A DNA stretch of 64,000 nt, from contig NZ_JAFICD010000002.1 in the NCBI RefSeq assembly GCF_017833525.1, forward strand, positions 124,001 through 188,000. Reading direction: 5' to 3'. Position 1 is the stretch's first letter. Every line of letters begins with the position of its first letter. The notes under the pieces are model-generated. The model had not been told where the DNA came from. It searched no databases and saw nothing but the letters and a program-made list of their open reading frames with translations. The position numbers and the translations under genes are program-made. Source of the DNA: Duganella sp. 1411 (lineage in GTDB: Bacteria; Pseudomonadota; Gammaproteobacteria; Burkholderiales; Burkholderiaceae_D). Shown here piece after piece: positions 26,949 through 35,897 of the stretch.

Positions 26949-28543
26949 GCTTACTGATGCAGGCGCTGAAGAAGGCCGAGCGCGCCAAACAAAGCTCGGC
27001 GGTGGAAGACGAGGCGGACAAGCCGTCGGAGGAATTCGACGCGGTGCTGGCGCTGACGCCCGAACCGGCGCCAGCCGCCACCCCGCCCGCCAAGCGCGAA
27101 CTCAGCCTCGACCTCGAGCCGATGGCCGAATTCAGCCTGGAACCGCTGGCGCCCGAAGCGCCGGCCGCCAGCCTGACGCCGCGCCCGTCGCCCAGCCCGT
27201 TGCCGCCGCCCAGCGACCATCTCGGCCCCGGGCTGACGTTCGACCTGACGCCCGATCCGTCCGCGCCGGTGGCGCCGGCACCGGCTCCACGTCCGAGCGC
27301 ACAACCGCAGCCGCCAATGGCGGCCACGGCCACGGCCGCTGAGCATAGCCAAAACACTTACGGCGCCGCCAAGCCAACGGCCGGCCCGAAAAACTCGGCC
27401 TCGGCAAAGCCACAAGCCAACGACAAGGCGGCCGGCAAGCCGCGCGGCGCCGCCCGCGCCCGCGCCGCCGCCGCGTCCACCAGCGAGCCGGTCGGCATGG
27501 ATCCGGAACGCCTGCGCCTGATCGGCCTGCTCGCCATCCTGACGCTGATCGTGCTCGGCTTTGGTTATTATTACTGGCAAGCGGTGATGGCGCCGGGCGC
27601 CGGCTCGCGCCTGCCGCCGGTGCCGATGCCGCCGCCGGGCGCCACCGGCGCCACGCCGGTGCAGGTGATCGGCGCGGCCCCGGGCACGCCGGGCGCCGCC
27701 CCGGGCCAGCCGGGCGCCGCCAACCCGGGCGGCTTCGCCGATCCGATGGCGGCCGATCCGAGCGGCAGCGCGATGCTGGCGCCGTCCGTCAACCGTGGCG
27801 GCCGCGACGACCTGGAACGCCGCCTGGCCCGCACCGAGCAGGAACTGGCCGCCGCCCAGCAAGCCATCCAAAGCCAGCTCAGCGCCCCGCGCGCCGAGCG
27901 GCTGCCGGCGGTCGCCGCGCCCGACAACAACGCCGAGATCCGCGTCGCCCGCGCCGTGCAGCCGGCCAAGATCGCGCCGGCGGTGGAAACCGCCTATCGA
28001 TCGTTCACCAACGGCGACCTGCCGGCCGCGCAGCGGCAATACGAGACCGCGCTGCGCCAGGAACCGAACAACCGCGACGCGCTGCTCGGCATGGCCATGG
28101 TGCACACGCGCCAGAACCAGGGTGCGCAAGCGGCCTCGTATTACCTGCGCATGCTGGAGCTCGATCCCAACGATTCGGCCGCCGTCGCCGGCCTGGTCGG
28201 CATGCGCTCGGGCGACACCGCCCAAAGCGAGGGCCGCCTCAAGGCCATCCTGAATACCAATCCCGAGGCCGGTCCGGCGCTGTTCGCGCTGGGCAACCTG
28301 TACGCGCAGCAGAACCGCTGGTCCGAGGCCCAGCAAACCTTCTTCCGCGCCTACACCGCCGCGCCCGACAATCCGGACTACGCCTACAACCTGGCCATCG
28401 GCCTGGACCGCCTGAACCAGGGCCGCCTGGCGCTGACCTATTACCAGCGCGCGCTGGTGCTGTCGCAGGACAAGCCGGCCGCGTTCGACCGCAACGCCTT
28501 GCGCATCCGCATGCACGAGCTGGGCACGCCGGCGGCGCAATAA
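26945..28543 (+). CDS. MshN-like TPR membrane protein, second machine
   Basis: 532 residues. MSLLMQALKKAERAKQSS start (as in MshN-like proteins), a long Pro/Ala-rich cytoplasmic region, a membrane helix (LIGLLAILTLIVLGFGYYYW, about 180-200), a coiled coil (DLERRLARTEQELAAAQQAI) and C-terminal tetratricopeptide repeats (AYRSFTNGDLPAAQRQYETA, LLGMAMVHTRQNQGAQAASY). It overlaps the secretin stop by ATGA. Likely a periplasmic scaffold for the secretin or pseudopilus. Confidence 0.82.
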   Translation: MSLLMQALKKAERAKQSSAVEDEADKPSEEFDAVLALTPEPAPAATPPAKRELSLDLEPMAEFSLEPLAPEAPAASLTPRPSPSPLPPPSDHLGPGLTFDLTPDPSAPVAPAPAPRPSAQPQPPMAATATAAEHSQNTYGAAKPTAGPKNSASAKPQANDKAAGKPRGAARARAAAASTSEPVGMDPERLRLIGLLAILTLIVLGFGYYYWQAVMAPGAGSRLPPVPMPPPGATGATPVQVIGAAPGTPGAAPGQPGAANPGGFADPMAADPSGSAMLAPSVNRGGRDDLERRLARTEQELAAAQQAIQSQLSAPRAERLPAVAAPDNNAEIRVARAVQPAKIAPAVETAYRSFTNGDLPAAQRQYETALRQEPNNRDALLGMAMVHTRQNQGAQAASYYLRMLELDPNDSAAVAGLVGMRSGDTAQSEGRLKAILNTNPEAGPALFALGNLYAQQNRWSEAQQTFFRAYTAAPDNPDYAYNLAIGLDRLNQGRLALTYYQRALVLSQDKPAAFDRNALRIRMHELGTPAAQ

Positions 28544-28564
28544 GAACACCACCAACCACTATCG

Positions 28565-30271
28565 ATGGCAGAACAAGCAAAACTCCCGCTCGGCAAACTG
28601 CTGATCCAGAAAGGCGTCATCAGCGAAGACCAGCTGCGCATCGCGCTGATCGAGCAAAAACGCAGCAACGAGCCGTTGGGGAAACTGTTGATCACGCTGG
28701 GCTTCGTCACCGAGGCCACGGTGCGCATGGCGCTGTCGGAAAACCTGAACCAGCAAAGCGCCGACCTGACCAGCCTGGTCGTGGACGCCATCGCGCTCAA
28801 GCTGATCCCCAAGGAGGTGGCCAAGCGCTACCGCGTGTTCCCGATCGTCTACGAGCGCCAGACCGACAACCTGATCCTGGCCATGTCCGACACCAGCAAC
28901 ATCGTCGCGCTCGACCAGATCAGCGCGATGCTGGTCAAGGGCATCACCATCAGCCCGCTGCTGGTCAATGAATCGGACATCCAGCGCGCCATCGACCAGT
29001 ATTACGGCTTCGAGCTGTCGATCGACGGCATCCTGCACGAGATCGAAACGGGCGAGGTCAACTACGCCAGCCTGGGCACCACCTCCGACGAGTACAGCCA
29101 GCCGATGGTGCGCCTGATGGACGCCATCCTGGCCGACGCCGTGCAAAACAGCGCCTCCGACATCCACTTCGAGCCGGAGCAATCGTTCCTGCGCATCCGC
29201 TACCGCATCGACGGCATCCTGCGGCAAATCCGCAGCCTGCACAAATCGTACTGGCCGGCGATGGCGGTGCGCCTCAAAGTGATGTCGAACATGAACATCG
29301 CCGAGACGCGCGCGCCGCAGGACGGGCGCATCTCGATCAAGTTCTCGGGCCGGCAGATCGACTTCCGCGCCTCGGCCCAGCCGACCACGCACGGCGAGAA
29401 CTTCGTGCTGCGCGTGCTCGACCGGCAAAAGGGCCTGGTGCCGCTCGACGGCCTGGGCCTGGGCGAGGCCGAACTCAGCCTGCTCAAGTTGATGATCGCC
29501 CGCCCCGACGGCGTGATCCTGGTGACCGGGCCGACCGGCTCGGGCAAGACCACCACCCTGTATTCGATCCTGAACCACATCAACACCGAGAGCGTCAACA
29601 TCATGACCTTGGAGGACCCGGTCGAGTACCCGATGAGCATGATCCGCCAAACCTCGGTCAACGAATCGGCCAAGATGGGCTTTGCCGAGGGCATCCGCTC
29701 GATGATGCGGCAAGACCCGGACATCATCTTGGTCGGCGAGATCCGCGACAAGGAAACCGCCGAGATGGCCTTCTCGGCGGCGATGACGGGCCACCAGGTG
29801 TATTCGACCCTGCACACCAACTCGGCGATCGGCGCCATCCCGCGCCTGCTCGACATCGGCGTCGTGCCCGACATCATGGCCGGCAACATCATCGGCATCA
29901 TCGCCCAGCGCCTGGTGCGCAAACTGTGCACCGCTTGCCGCGAGCCGCACCTCGCCGACGACGTCGAGCGCCGCCTGCTGGGCCTGCCGGAGACGGCCGG
30001 ACCGCAAACCTTGTACCGCGCGGTCGGCTGCGACCATTGCGCGCACCAGGGCTACAAGGGCCGCATCGCCATCATCGAACTGCTGAAGATGACGCCGGCG
30101 CTCGACGAGATGGTGGCGCGCCGCGCCTCGTCGCGCGAGCTGAAGACGGCGGCGGCCAACAGCGGCTTCCACAGCCTGATCGACGACGGCGTGCGCCGCG
30201 TGCTCGAGGGCGTCACCACCTTGGAGGAAGTCGGCCGCGTGGTGGACTTGACCGAAAGGCTGGTCGACTGA
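28565..30271 (+). CDS. GspE/MshE-type assembly ATPase, second machine
   Basis: 568 residues. An MshEN-like N-domain carries the two motifs PLGKLLIQKGVISEDQLRIA and PLGKLLITLGFVTEATVRMA; both start with Pro where c-di-GMP-binding motifs have Arg, so nucleotide binding may be lost or weak. The motor domain is complete: Walker A GPTGSGKT (322-329), DPDIILVGEIRD, zinc cysteines CTAC and CDHC. It drives the filament or piston. Last codon overlaps the next ATG (TGATG). Confidence 0.88.
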   Translation: MAEQAKLPLGKLLIQKGVISEDQLRIALIEQKRSNEPLGKLLITLGFVTEATVRMALSENLNQQSADLTSLVVDAIALKLIPKEVAKRYRVFPIVYERQTDNLILAMSDTSNIVALDQISAMLVKGITISPLLVNESDIQRAIDQYYGFELSIDGILHEIETGEVNYASLGTTSDEYSQPMVRLMDAILADAVQNSASDIHFEPEQSFLRIRYRIDGILRQIRSLHKSYWPAMAVRLKVMSNMNIAETRAPQDGRISIKFSGRQIDFRASAQPTTHGENFVLRVLDRQKGLVPLDGLGLGEAELSLLKLMIARPDGVILVTGPTGSGKTTTLYSILNHINTESVNIMTLEDPVEYPMSMIRQTSVNESAKMGFAEGIRSMMRQDPDIILVGEIRDKETAEMAFSAAMTGHQVYSTLHTNSAIGAIPRLLDIGVVPDIMAGNIIGIIAQRLVRKLCTACREPHLADDVERRLLGLPETAGPQTLYRAVGCDHCAHQGYKGRIAIIELLKMTPALDEMVARRASSRELKTAAANSGFHSLIDDGVRRVLEGVTTLEEVGRVVDLTERLVD

Positions 30272-31473
30272 TGCCCCAATACTACTACCGCGCGATGGAC
30301 GCCGGCGGCCAGATCTCGCCGGGTAACATGGACGCCGCCAACGAGCCGGACCTGGAGCTGCGCCTGCACCGCATGGGCCTGGACCTGATCGATTGCCGCG
30401 TCTCGCGCGCCAAGGTGGTGGCGTTGAAGCGCGTCATCACGCGCCGCGACCTGATCAACTTTTGCTTCCACATGGAGCAGCTGACCGGCGCCGGCGTGCC
30501 CATCCTCGAAGGCTTGAACGACCTGCGCGAGAGCATCGACCACCCGCGCTTCCGCGAGATGATCACCGGCCTGATCGAGAACATCGAGGGCGGCCAGCAA
30601 CTGTCGGCCGCGCTGGCCGCCTATCCGGAGGTGTTCGACCTGACCTTCACCAGCCTGATCACCGCCGGCGAGCAGAGCGGCAAGCTGGCCGAGGTCTTCA
30701 AGAACCTGTCGGAAAGCCTGAAGTGGCAGGACGAGCTGGCCTCGCAGACCAAGAAGATCGTCATGTACCCGGCCGCCGTCGGCGTGTTCGTCACCGCCGT
30801 CACCTTCTTCCTGATGATCTACCTGGTGCCGCAGCTGACCTCGTTCGTCAAGAACATGGGCAACACCCTGCCGCTGCACACCAAGGCGCTCATTTTCGTC
30901 TCCAACATTTTCATCAATTACTGGTACGTGCTGGTGGCCGTGCCGCTGGTCGCCTTCTTCGTCGGCCGCGCCTGGCTTGCGCGCAGCGAACAGGCGCGCT
31001 ACGCGGCCGACGGCTTCAAGCTGCGCATCTGGATGATCGGCCCGGTGCTGCACAAGATCATCCTGGCCCGCTTCGCCACCTTCTTCGCCATGATGTACGC
31101 GTCCGGCATCACCATCCTCGAATGCATCCGCCTGTCCGAGGGCATCGTCGGCAACCGCGTCATCGCCGCCGGCCTGCGCCGCGCGGCCCAGCTGATCTCC
31201 GAGGGCCAGGGCATCACGGCGGCGTTCCAGAACACCGGCATCTTCCCGCCGCTGGTGATCCGCATGCTCAAGGTCGGCGAAACCACCGGCGCGCTCGACG
31301 GCGCGCTGCGCAACGTCAGCTACTTCTACAACCGCGAAGTCAAGGAGATGATCGAGAAGGTGCAGGCGATGATAGAACCGGCCATGACGGTGATCCTCGG
31401 CGTGATGGTCGGCTGGATCATGCTGTCGGTGATGGGCCCGATTTACGACACGATCAGCAAGATCAGGACTTGA
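30271..31473 (+). CDS. GspF/MshG-type platform protein, second machine
   Basis: 400 residues from the ATG overlapping the ATPase stop by one base. It starts MPQYYYRAMDAGGQISPGNM, has the two GspF repeats (FCFHMEQLTGAGVPILEGLN; FATFFAMMYASGITILECIR) and three membrane helices (VGVFVTAVTFFLMIYLVPQL and others). It is the inner-membrane core that the ATPase turns. It is clearly diverged from MshG at 20170-21399. Confidence 0.88.
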   Translation: MPQYYYRAMDAGGQISPGNMDAANEPDLELRLHRMGLDLIDCRVSRAKVVALKRVITRRDLINFCFHMEQLTGAGVPILEGLNDLRESIDHPRFREMITGLIENIEGGQQLSAALAAYPEVFDLTFTSLITAGEQSGKLAEVFKNLSESLKWQDELASQTKKIVMYPAAVGVFVTAVTFFLMIYLVPQLTSFVKNMGNTLPLHTKALIFVSNIFINYWYVLVAVPLVAFFVGRAWLARSEQARYAADGFKLRIWMIGPVLHKIILARFATFFAMMYASGITILECIRLSEGIVGNRVIAAGLRRAAQLISEGQGITAAFQNTGIFPPLVIRMLKVGETTGALDGALRNVSYFYNREVKEMIEKVQAMIEPAMTVILGVMVGWIMLSVMGPIYDTISKIRT

Positions 31474-31480
31474 GGCTGCC

Positions 31481-33076
31481 GTGACGAGCAAACACCTACT
31501 CTATCTCAGCAGCGAACAACTGCACGCCTATTGCTGGCGCGGCGCGCGCCTGACCGGCGGCACCGTCTTCAACAACGACCGCGCCGGCGTCGACGCCTTC
31601 ATGGACTATATCGACCAGGGCCAGCACGCGCCGGTCTACCTGCTGGCCGACCTGATCGAGGAGGACTTCCAGCGCGTGCAGGTGCCGCACGTGGGCGGCC
31701 GCGCCGGCGCCAAGCTGATGCAGCGGCGCCTGCTGCAGCAATACCGCGAAACGCCGTTCCGCCACCACGAGGTGCAGGGCCGCGAGGCGCTGGGGCGGCG
31801 CGACGACATCGTGCTGCTGTCGGCGCTGACCAATCCGTCGTCGGTGCAGCCGTGGGCCGAGGCGCTGGAACAACTGAAGATCCCGCTGGCCGGCCTGTAC
31901 TCGACCACCTTGCTGAGCGAGGCGCTGGTGCGCAAGCTGGCCTTGCGCGACGAGCACCTGCTGCTGGTGACGCAGCAGTCGGCCGGCTGGCGCCAGAGCT
32001 ATTTCCAGAACGGCCAGCTGAAGTTCTCGCGGCTGACGCCCGCCATCGACCGCGACGGCGACGCCGTCGACATCGGCGTCGAGACCGGCAAGACCCAGCA
32101 ATTCCTCACCAGCGTGCGGCTGATGGCGCGCGGCAACGTGCTGGAGACGGCCGTCATCGCGCCGGCCGCCGCCATTCCGGCGCTCGAGGCCCAGTGCGAG
32201 GAAGGCGCCGAGACGGCGTTCCGCTTCATCACGCTGGAGGGCGTGACCGCGCGGCTCGGCGTCAAGCCCGGCGACGGCGCGGCGGCCGGGCTGGCCGGGC
32301 GCCTGACCGACCCGCTGCTGCTGTCGTTCCTGGCGCGCACGCGCCCGCCCAGCCACTACACGCTGGGGCCGCTGCAACGCTACTTCAAGCTGTGGAACGC
32401 GCGCGTCAACCTGTACCGCTTCAGCGCGATGCTGGCGGCCGGCTGCGTGGCGCTGGCCGGGATCAACCTGTGGCAATCGCAGCAGGCCAAGGCCGACGCC
32501 GCCCGGCTGGCCGCGGAGGCCGCTTCGTACGACCAGCGCTACAGCGCCGTCATGGCCGCCATGCCGCCGCGCGTGACCACCACCGCCAATATGCGGGCCG
32601 CCGTCAACGTCGAGCGCATGCTGGTGACCCAGGGGCCGGGGCCGCTGCAACTGGTGGCCATCGTCAGCGAGGCGCTCGAGCAATCGCCGCAGATCCGGCT
32701 GCTGCAGCTGGACTGGAAGGTCAACCTGCCGGCGACCCAGGTGGGCCCCGACGCGGGTTCACAGCCGGCAGCGGCCGGCATGGGCGGCGCCGGCCAGGTG
32801 GCGCCGATGTCGTCGCTGCTGGCCGGCATCCCGGGACGGCCGCCGCAGGCGCTGCTGCTGGAGGCGGAGATCATGGCCGACCAGGACGACTACCGCAACG
32901 CCGTCAACACGATGAATCTGTTCGCGCAGCAGCTGGCCAGCCATCCGCGCCTGACGGTGGAGGTCGACAAACCGCCGCTCGACACCCGCTCGTCCGTCAA
33001 GCTCAACGGCAAGGCCGGCGCGCAGGCGGTCGAGACGCGCGCCAAATTCTCCCTGAACCTGGTGTGGAAGCCATGA
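31481..33076 (+). CDS. PilM-PilN fusion (GspL-like) platform protein
   Basis: 531 residues from a GTG start. The first 300 or so residues look like the actin-like PilM/GspL cytoplasmic domain (LLYLSSEQLHAYCWRGARLT, LEQLKIPLAGLYSTTLLSEA), then a membrane helix (LYRFSAMLAAGCVALAGINL, near residue 315), a coiled coil and a periplasmic PilN-like domain (ASHPRLTVEVDKPPLDTRSS). The MSHA locus has these as two genes (MshI and a PilN protein); here they form one chain, as in GspL of type II secretion. Confidence 0.72.
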   Translation: MTSKHLLYLSSEQLHAYCWRGARLTGGTVFNNDRAGVDAFMDYIDQGQHAPVYLLADLIEEDFQRVQVPHVGGRAGAKLMQRRLLQQYRETPFRHHEVQGREALGRRDDIVLLSALTNPSSVQPWAEALEQLKIPLAGLYSTTLLSEALVRKLALRDEHLLLVTQQSAGWRQSYFQNGQLKFSRLTPAIDRDGDAVDIGVETGKTQQFLTSVRLMARGNVLETAVIAPAAAIPALEAQCEEGAETAFRFITLEGVTARLGVKPGDGAAAGLAGRLTDPLLLSFLARTRPPSHYTLGPLQRYFKLWNARVNLYRFSAMLAAGCVALAGINLWQSQQAKADAARLAAEAASYDQRYSAVMAAMPPRVTTTANMRAAVNVERMLVTQGPGPLQLVAIVSEALEQSPQIRLLQLDWKVNLPATQVGPDAGSQPAAAGMGGAGQVAPMSSLLAGIPGRPPQALLLEAEIMADQDDYRNAVNTMNLFAQQLASHPRLTVEVDKPPLDTRSSVKLNGKAGAQAVETRAKFSLNLVWKP

Positions 33077-33756
33077 GCACGAACCCCGTCACCGGCAAGA
33101 AGAAGGCCGCCGCCAGCGTCGCGTTGCCGTACTGGATCAGCGAATTCGGGCTGATACGCACGGCCGTGCTGACCGCCGTCGCCGCTGTTACGATCGGCAT
33201 GACGGCCGTGCTGGTCACCGGCTGGGGCCAGCAGGACGCCGACCAGGAGCTTCAACGCGTGCAGCGGGTGCGCGATACCGCCTATTCGCGCTACGCCCAC
33301 GTCGACAACGAGAAGCGCGATATCCGCAACTTCCAGCAGCGCTATATCGAGTTGCGCGAGCGCGGTTTGATCGGCGAGGAAAAGCGCCTGGAATGGGTCG
33401 ACGCGATCCGCCAGACGCAGGAGCAGCGCCAGTTGCTGCCGCTGAGCTATGAGATCGATCCGCAGCAGCCGGTGCGGCTGGAGTCGGCGCTCGACCTGGG
33501 CGAATATCAGTTGCAGGGCAGCCGCATGCGGCTGCACATGGAGTTGTTGCACGAGATGGATTTGTTTGATTTTCTGGCGGATTTGCATGAACGCAGTTTT
33601 TTCGCGGTGCAGGATTGTTCGATCAAGCGGCTCGGGGTGGCGGCTGGGGCGGCGGCCGGGCCGACCTTGGGCGCCGATTGCACGCTGAACTGGATTACGA
33701 TGGCGCCGGCGCCCAAGCCGACTCCGGTCGTCGAGCGTAAGAAGGGCAAAGCATGA
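33073..33756 (+). CDS. PilO/GspM-like inner-membrane protein, second machine
   Basis: 227 residues: cytoplasmic start, membrane helix (LIRTAVLTAVAAVTIGMTAV, about 27-48), coiled coil (QELQRVQRVRDTAYSRYAHV) and a periplasmic domain with LELLHEMDLFDFLADLHERS-like packing and two cysteines near its end. The plan fits PilO/MshJ/GspM. ATGA overlaps join it to the genes on both sides, so it is translated as part of the platform set. Confidence 0.72.
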   Translation: MSTNPVTGKKKAAASVALPYWISEFGLIRTAVLTAVAAVTIGMTAVLVTGWGQQDADQELQRVQRVRDTAYSRYAHVDNEKRDIRNFQQRYIELRERGLIGEEKRLEWVDAIRQTQEQRQLLPLSYEIDPQQPVRLESALDLGEYQLQGSRMRLHMELLHEMDLFDFLADLHERSFFAVQDCSIKRLGVAAGAAAGPTLGADCTLNWITMAPAPKPTPVVERKKGKA

Positions 33757-34394
33757 ACGCCATGAAAATGTATGATCATGTCTGTGATCACGTAGGGCGG
33801 ATTAGGCGGAACGCCGTAATCCGCCAATGCATGAGTCGCTGGCGACCCATACATGGCGGATTACGCTGCGCTAATCCGCCCTACGTGTCTCCGTGGTGCG
33901 CGGTGTTCGCGGGCCTCTTTTTGTTGACCGTATGTGACGCGGCCGGCGCCCAGCCGACCTTGGGCCGCTTGTTCAACACGCCGGCCGAACGCGTGGCGCT
34001 CGACGCCAACCGCGGCAAGGTCGCCGCCGCCGCCAACGCGGCGCCCGTCGCCCTGCCGTCACAGGCCGATTTTCGCCCGCTCGGCGTGCCCGGCAACATG
34101 CCGCCGCCGACGGTGTCGGACGCCATGATGCCGCCCGGCATGGCGGCCGACGCGCCGCCAGCCCCGCCGCCCGCGCCCGAGCAACTCGAAATGAACGGCG
34201 TGGTCCGCAGCAGCAGCGGCCGCAGCACCGTGTGGCTCAACAACGTGCCGCAGAGCGGGCCGCAGAACAAGTTTAGCAACCGCAACAGCAAGGCGCTGAC
34301 CGTCACCCTGCCGTCCGGCAAGAAGGTGTTGCTGCGGCCCGGCCAGCGCTACGACCTGGCCGATGGCCGCGTCAAGGACATCAATGAACCGTGA
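33753..34394 (+). CDS. MshK/PilP-like periplasmic protein with a REP insertion near its start
   Basis: 213 residues. The first codons (MNAMKMYDH) overlap the upstream stop, but residues 13-45 are encoded by a 97-bp REP palindrome (33790-33886) that has stayed in frame. A hydrophobic signal-like segment follows (WCAVFAGLFLLTVCDAAGAQ), then a Pro-rich linker and a C-terminal domain (MNGVVRSSSGRSTVWLNNVP; VTLPSGKKVLLRPGQRYDLA) resembling MshK/PilP. Whether the extended N-terminus is made, or a start inside or after the REP is used, cannot be told from sequence. Confidence 0.7.
   Translation: MNAMKMYDHVCDHVGRIRRNAVIRQCMSRWRPIHGGLRCANPPYVSPWCAVFAGLFLLTVCDAAGAQPTLGRLFNTPAERVALDANRGKVAAAANAAPVALPSQADFRPLGVPGNMPPPTVSDAMMPPGMAADAPPAPPPAPEQLEMNGVVRSSSGRSTVWLNNVPQSGPQNKFSNRNSKALTVTLPSGKKVLLRPGQRYDLADGRVKDINEP
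33790..33886. repeat. REP palindrome inside a coding sequence
   Basis: A 97-bp element with perfect 16-bp outer arms (ACGTAGGGCGGATTAG, 33790-33805, and its complement at 33871-33886) and perfect 11-bp inner arms (GTAATCCGCCA, 33816-33826; 33854-33864). Near-identical to the element at 58210-58305. It lies within the coding region of the MshK-like gene. Confidence 0.9.
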
Positions 34395-35130
34395 GCGCCC
34401 TTCGCACGCGCGCCGGCGTCCGGCCCCGCTGCGGCGCCAGCGCGGCGCCGCCCTGCTGCTGTTGCTGGTGGTGCTGGGCCTGGGCGCGTCGTCGCTGCTG
34501 ATGAACCTGTTCAGCCCACCGTCCGGCGAGCTGCGCCCGCAGGCGCTGACGCGCGCCTCGCTGGCCGAGGCCCGCGAGGCCTTGCTCGGTTACGCCATCC
34601 TGCACCGGCGCCTGCCGCGCCCGGCGCTGTCGGCCACCGACGGCCGCGAAAACCCGCGCCCCTGCGCCAGCGACGCCGACTGCACCGGCTTTTTGCCGTG
34701 GATTACGCTGGGCGTGGTGCCGGGCGACGGCTGGAACAAGCTGCTGCGCTACAGCGTGTCGCGCGATTTTGCCAACGGCAACCTCGACCAGCCGGTCGAG
34801 GCCGATAAAACCGTGTTCGACCGGGGCGACGACGGCACCGTGTTCTACCGGGTCGGCTCGGCCAACTGCCGCGTCGACGACCGCTGCGCGCCGGCGGTCA
34901 TTTTTTCCAGCGGCAAGCACCTGGGCGTCAGCCTGGCCGGCATCCCGCAGGCCGGCGCCGTCACCGACAACCTCGACGAGCAGGCCAACGAGGCGGCCGT
35001 GCGCGAGTTCATGGCGCGCGCCGCCACCGGCGAGCCGCGCGCCGTCGGCGGCAGCTTCAGCAACGTGGTCAGCTGGGTGCCGCTGCCGCTGATACGCGGC
35101 CGCGTGCGCGCCACCGCGCCCAAGCCCTGA
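34384..35130 (+). CDS. Pilin-like protein lacking Glu+5, second machine
   Basis: 248 residues. After an Arg-rich leader, RQRG is followed by AALLLLLVVLGLGASSLLMN, a prepilin-type helix without the Glu at +5, as in GspK. The body has EAREALLGYAILHRRLPRPA and GFLPWITLGVVPGDGWNKLL, shared with the next gene, so the two are paralogues. Cysteine pairs (PCASDADC, NCRVDDRC) suggest disulphides. It could be the tip (GspK-like) subunit. It overlaps the previous gene by 11 bp. Confidence 0.7.
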   Translation: MNRERPSHARRRPAPLRRQRGAALLLLLVVLGLGASSLLMNLFSPPSGELRPQALTRASLAEAREALLGYAILHRRLPRPALSATDGRENPRPCASDADCTGFLPWITLGVVPGDGWNKLLRYSVSRDFANGNLDQPVEADKTVFDRGDDGTVFYRVGSANCRVDDRCAPAVIFSSGKHLGVSLAGIPQAGAVTDNLDEQANEAAVREFMARAATGEPRAVGGSFSNVVSWVPLPLIRGRVRATAPKP

Positions 35131-35153
35131 CCCGTCCACCCGTTCCGACCACT

Positions 35154-35876
35154 ATGATGCCACCCTCCCCCATGCGTCCACGCCGCCGGCAAGCCGGCTT
35201 CACCATCGTCGAAATCGCCATCGTGCTGCTGGTTGTCGGCCTGATGATCGGCGGCCTGGTGGCGCCGCTGTCGTCGCAGCTCGAGCAGCGCCGCGTCGGC
35301 GAGACGGTGCGCGCGATGGACGAGGCAAAGGAGGCGCTGATCGGCTTCGCGCTGCGCAACGGCTACCTGCCCTGCCCGGCCATCTCGGCCGCCGACGGCC
35401 GCGAGGACCGCAACGGCAGCGCCTGCAACAAGCGCTTCGGCTACCTGCCGTGGGCGGCGCTGGGCGTGGGCCGGCTCGACGGCTGGGGCCGGGTGCTGGC
35501 GTACAGCGTCACCCCCGCGTTCGCCGACAGCGCGGCCTTCTTCACGCTCTCGACCAAGCGCGACATCACCATCGCCACGCGCGGCGTCGACGGCGAACTG
35601 GCGCCGTCGACCAACAACGACGATATCCCGGCCGCCATCCTGTCGTTCGGGCGCAACGGCTACGGCGGCACCAGCGACCAGAACACCCGCATCCTCGACG
35701 CCGGCAGCAACAACGTCGACGAGAAAACCAATCTGCAAAGCGGCGGCGTGGCGCTGGTCAGCCGTCCGGCCAGCACCGATCCGCGCGCCGCCGGCGGCGA
35801 GTTCGACGACATCGTCGCCTGGATCTCGCCCAACATCCTGTACAACCGCATGGTGGCGGCGCAGAAGCTGCCGTGA
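35154..35876 (+). CDS. Pseudopilin, second machine
   Basis: 240 residues. Leader ends RRRQAG, then FTIVEIAIVLLVVGLMIGGL with Glu+5, a class III prepilin signature. The body (EAKEALIGFALRNGYLPCPA; FGYLPWAALGVGRLDGWGRV) parallels the preceding gene but keeps the canonical N-terminus. Expected to be cut and methylated by the prepilin peptidase and built into the pseudopilus. The ATG at 35154 is followed immediately by another at 35157; either may be used. Confidence 0.78.
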   Translation: MMPPSPMRPRRRQAGFTIVEIAIVLLVVGLMIGGLVAPLSSQLEQRRVGETVRAMDEAKEALIGFALRNGYLPCPAISAADGREDRNGSACNKRFGYLPWAALGVGRLDGWGRVLAYSVTPAFADSAAFFTLSTKRDITIATRGVDGELAPSTNNDDIPAAILSFGRNGYGGTSDQNTRILDAGSNNVDEKTNLQSGGVALVSRPASTDPRAAGGEFDDIVAWISPNILYNRMVAAQKLP

Positions 35877-35897
35877 CGCCGACACCTTGATCCCACC

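Noticed and set aside
28559..30172. Long minus-strand open frame opposite the second GspE gene
   Set aside because: Composition is typical of an antisense shadow of a GC-rich gene, and the plus strand encodes a complete ATPase with all motifs.
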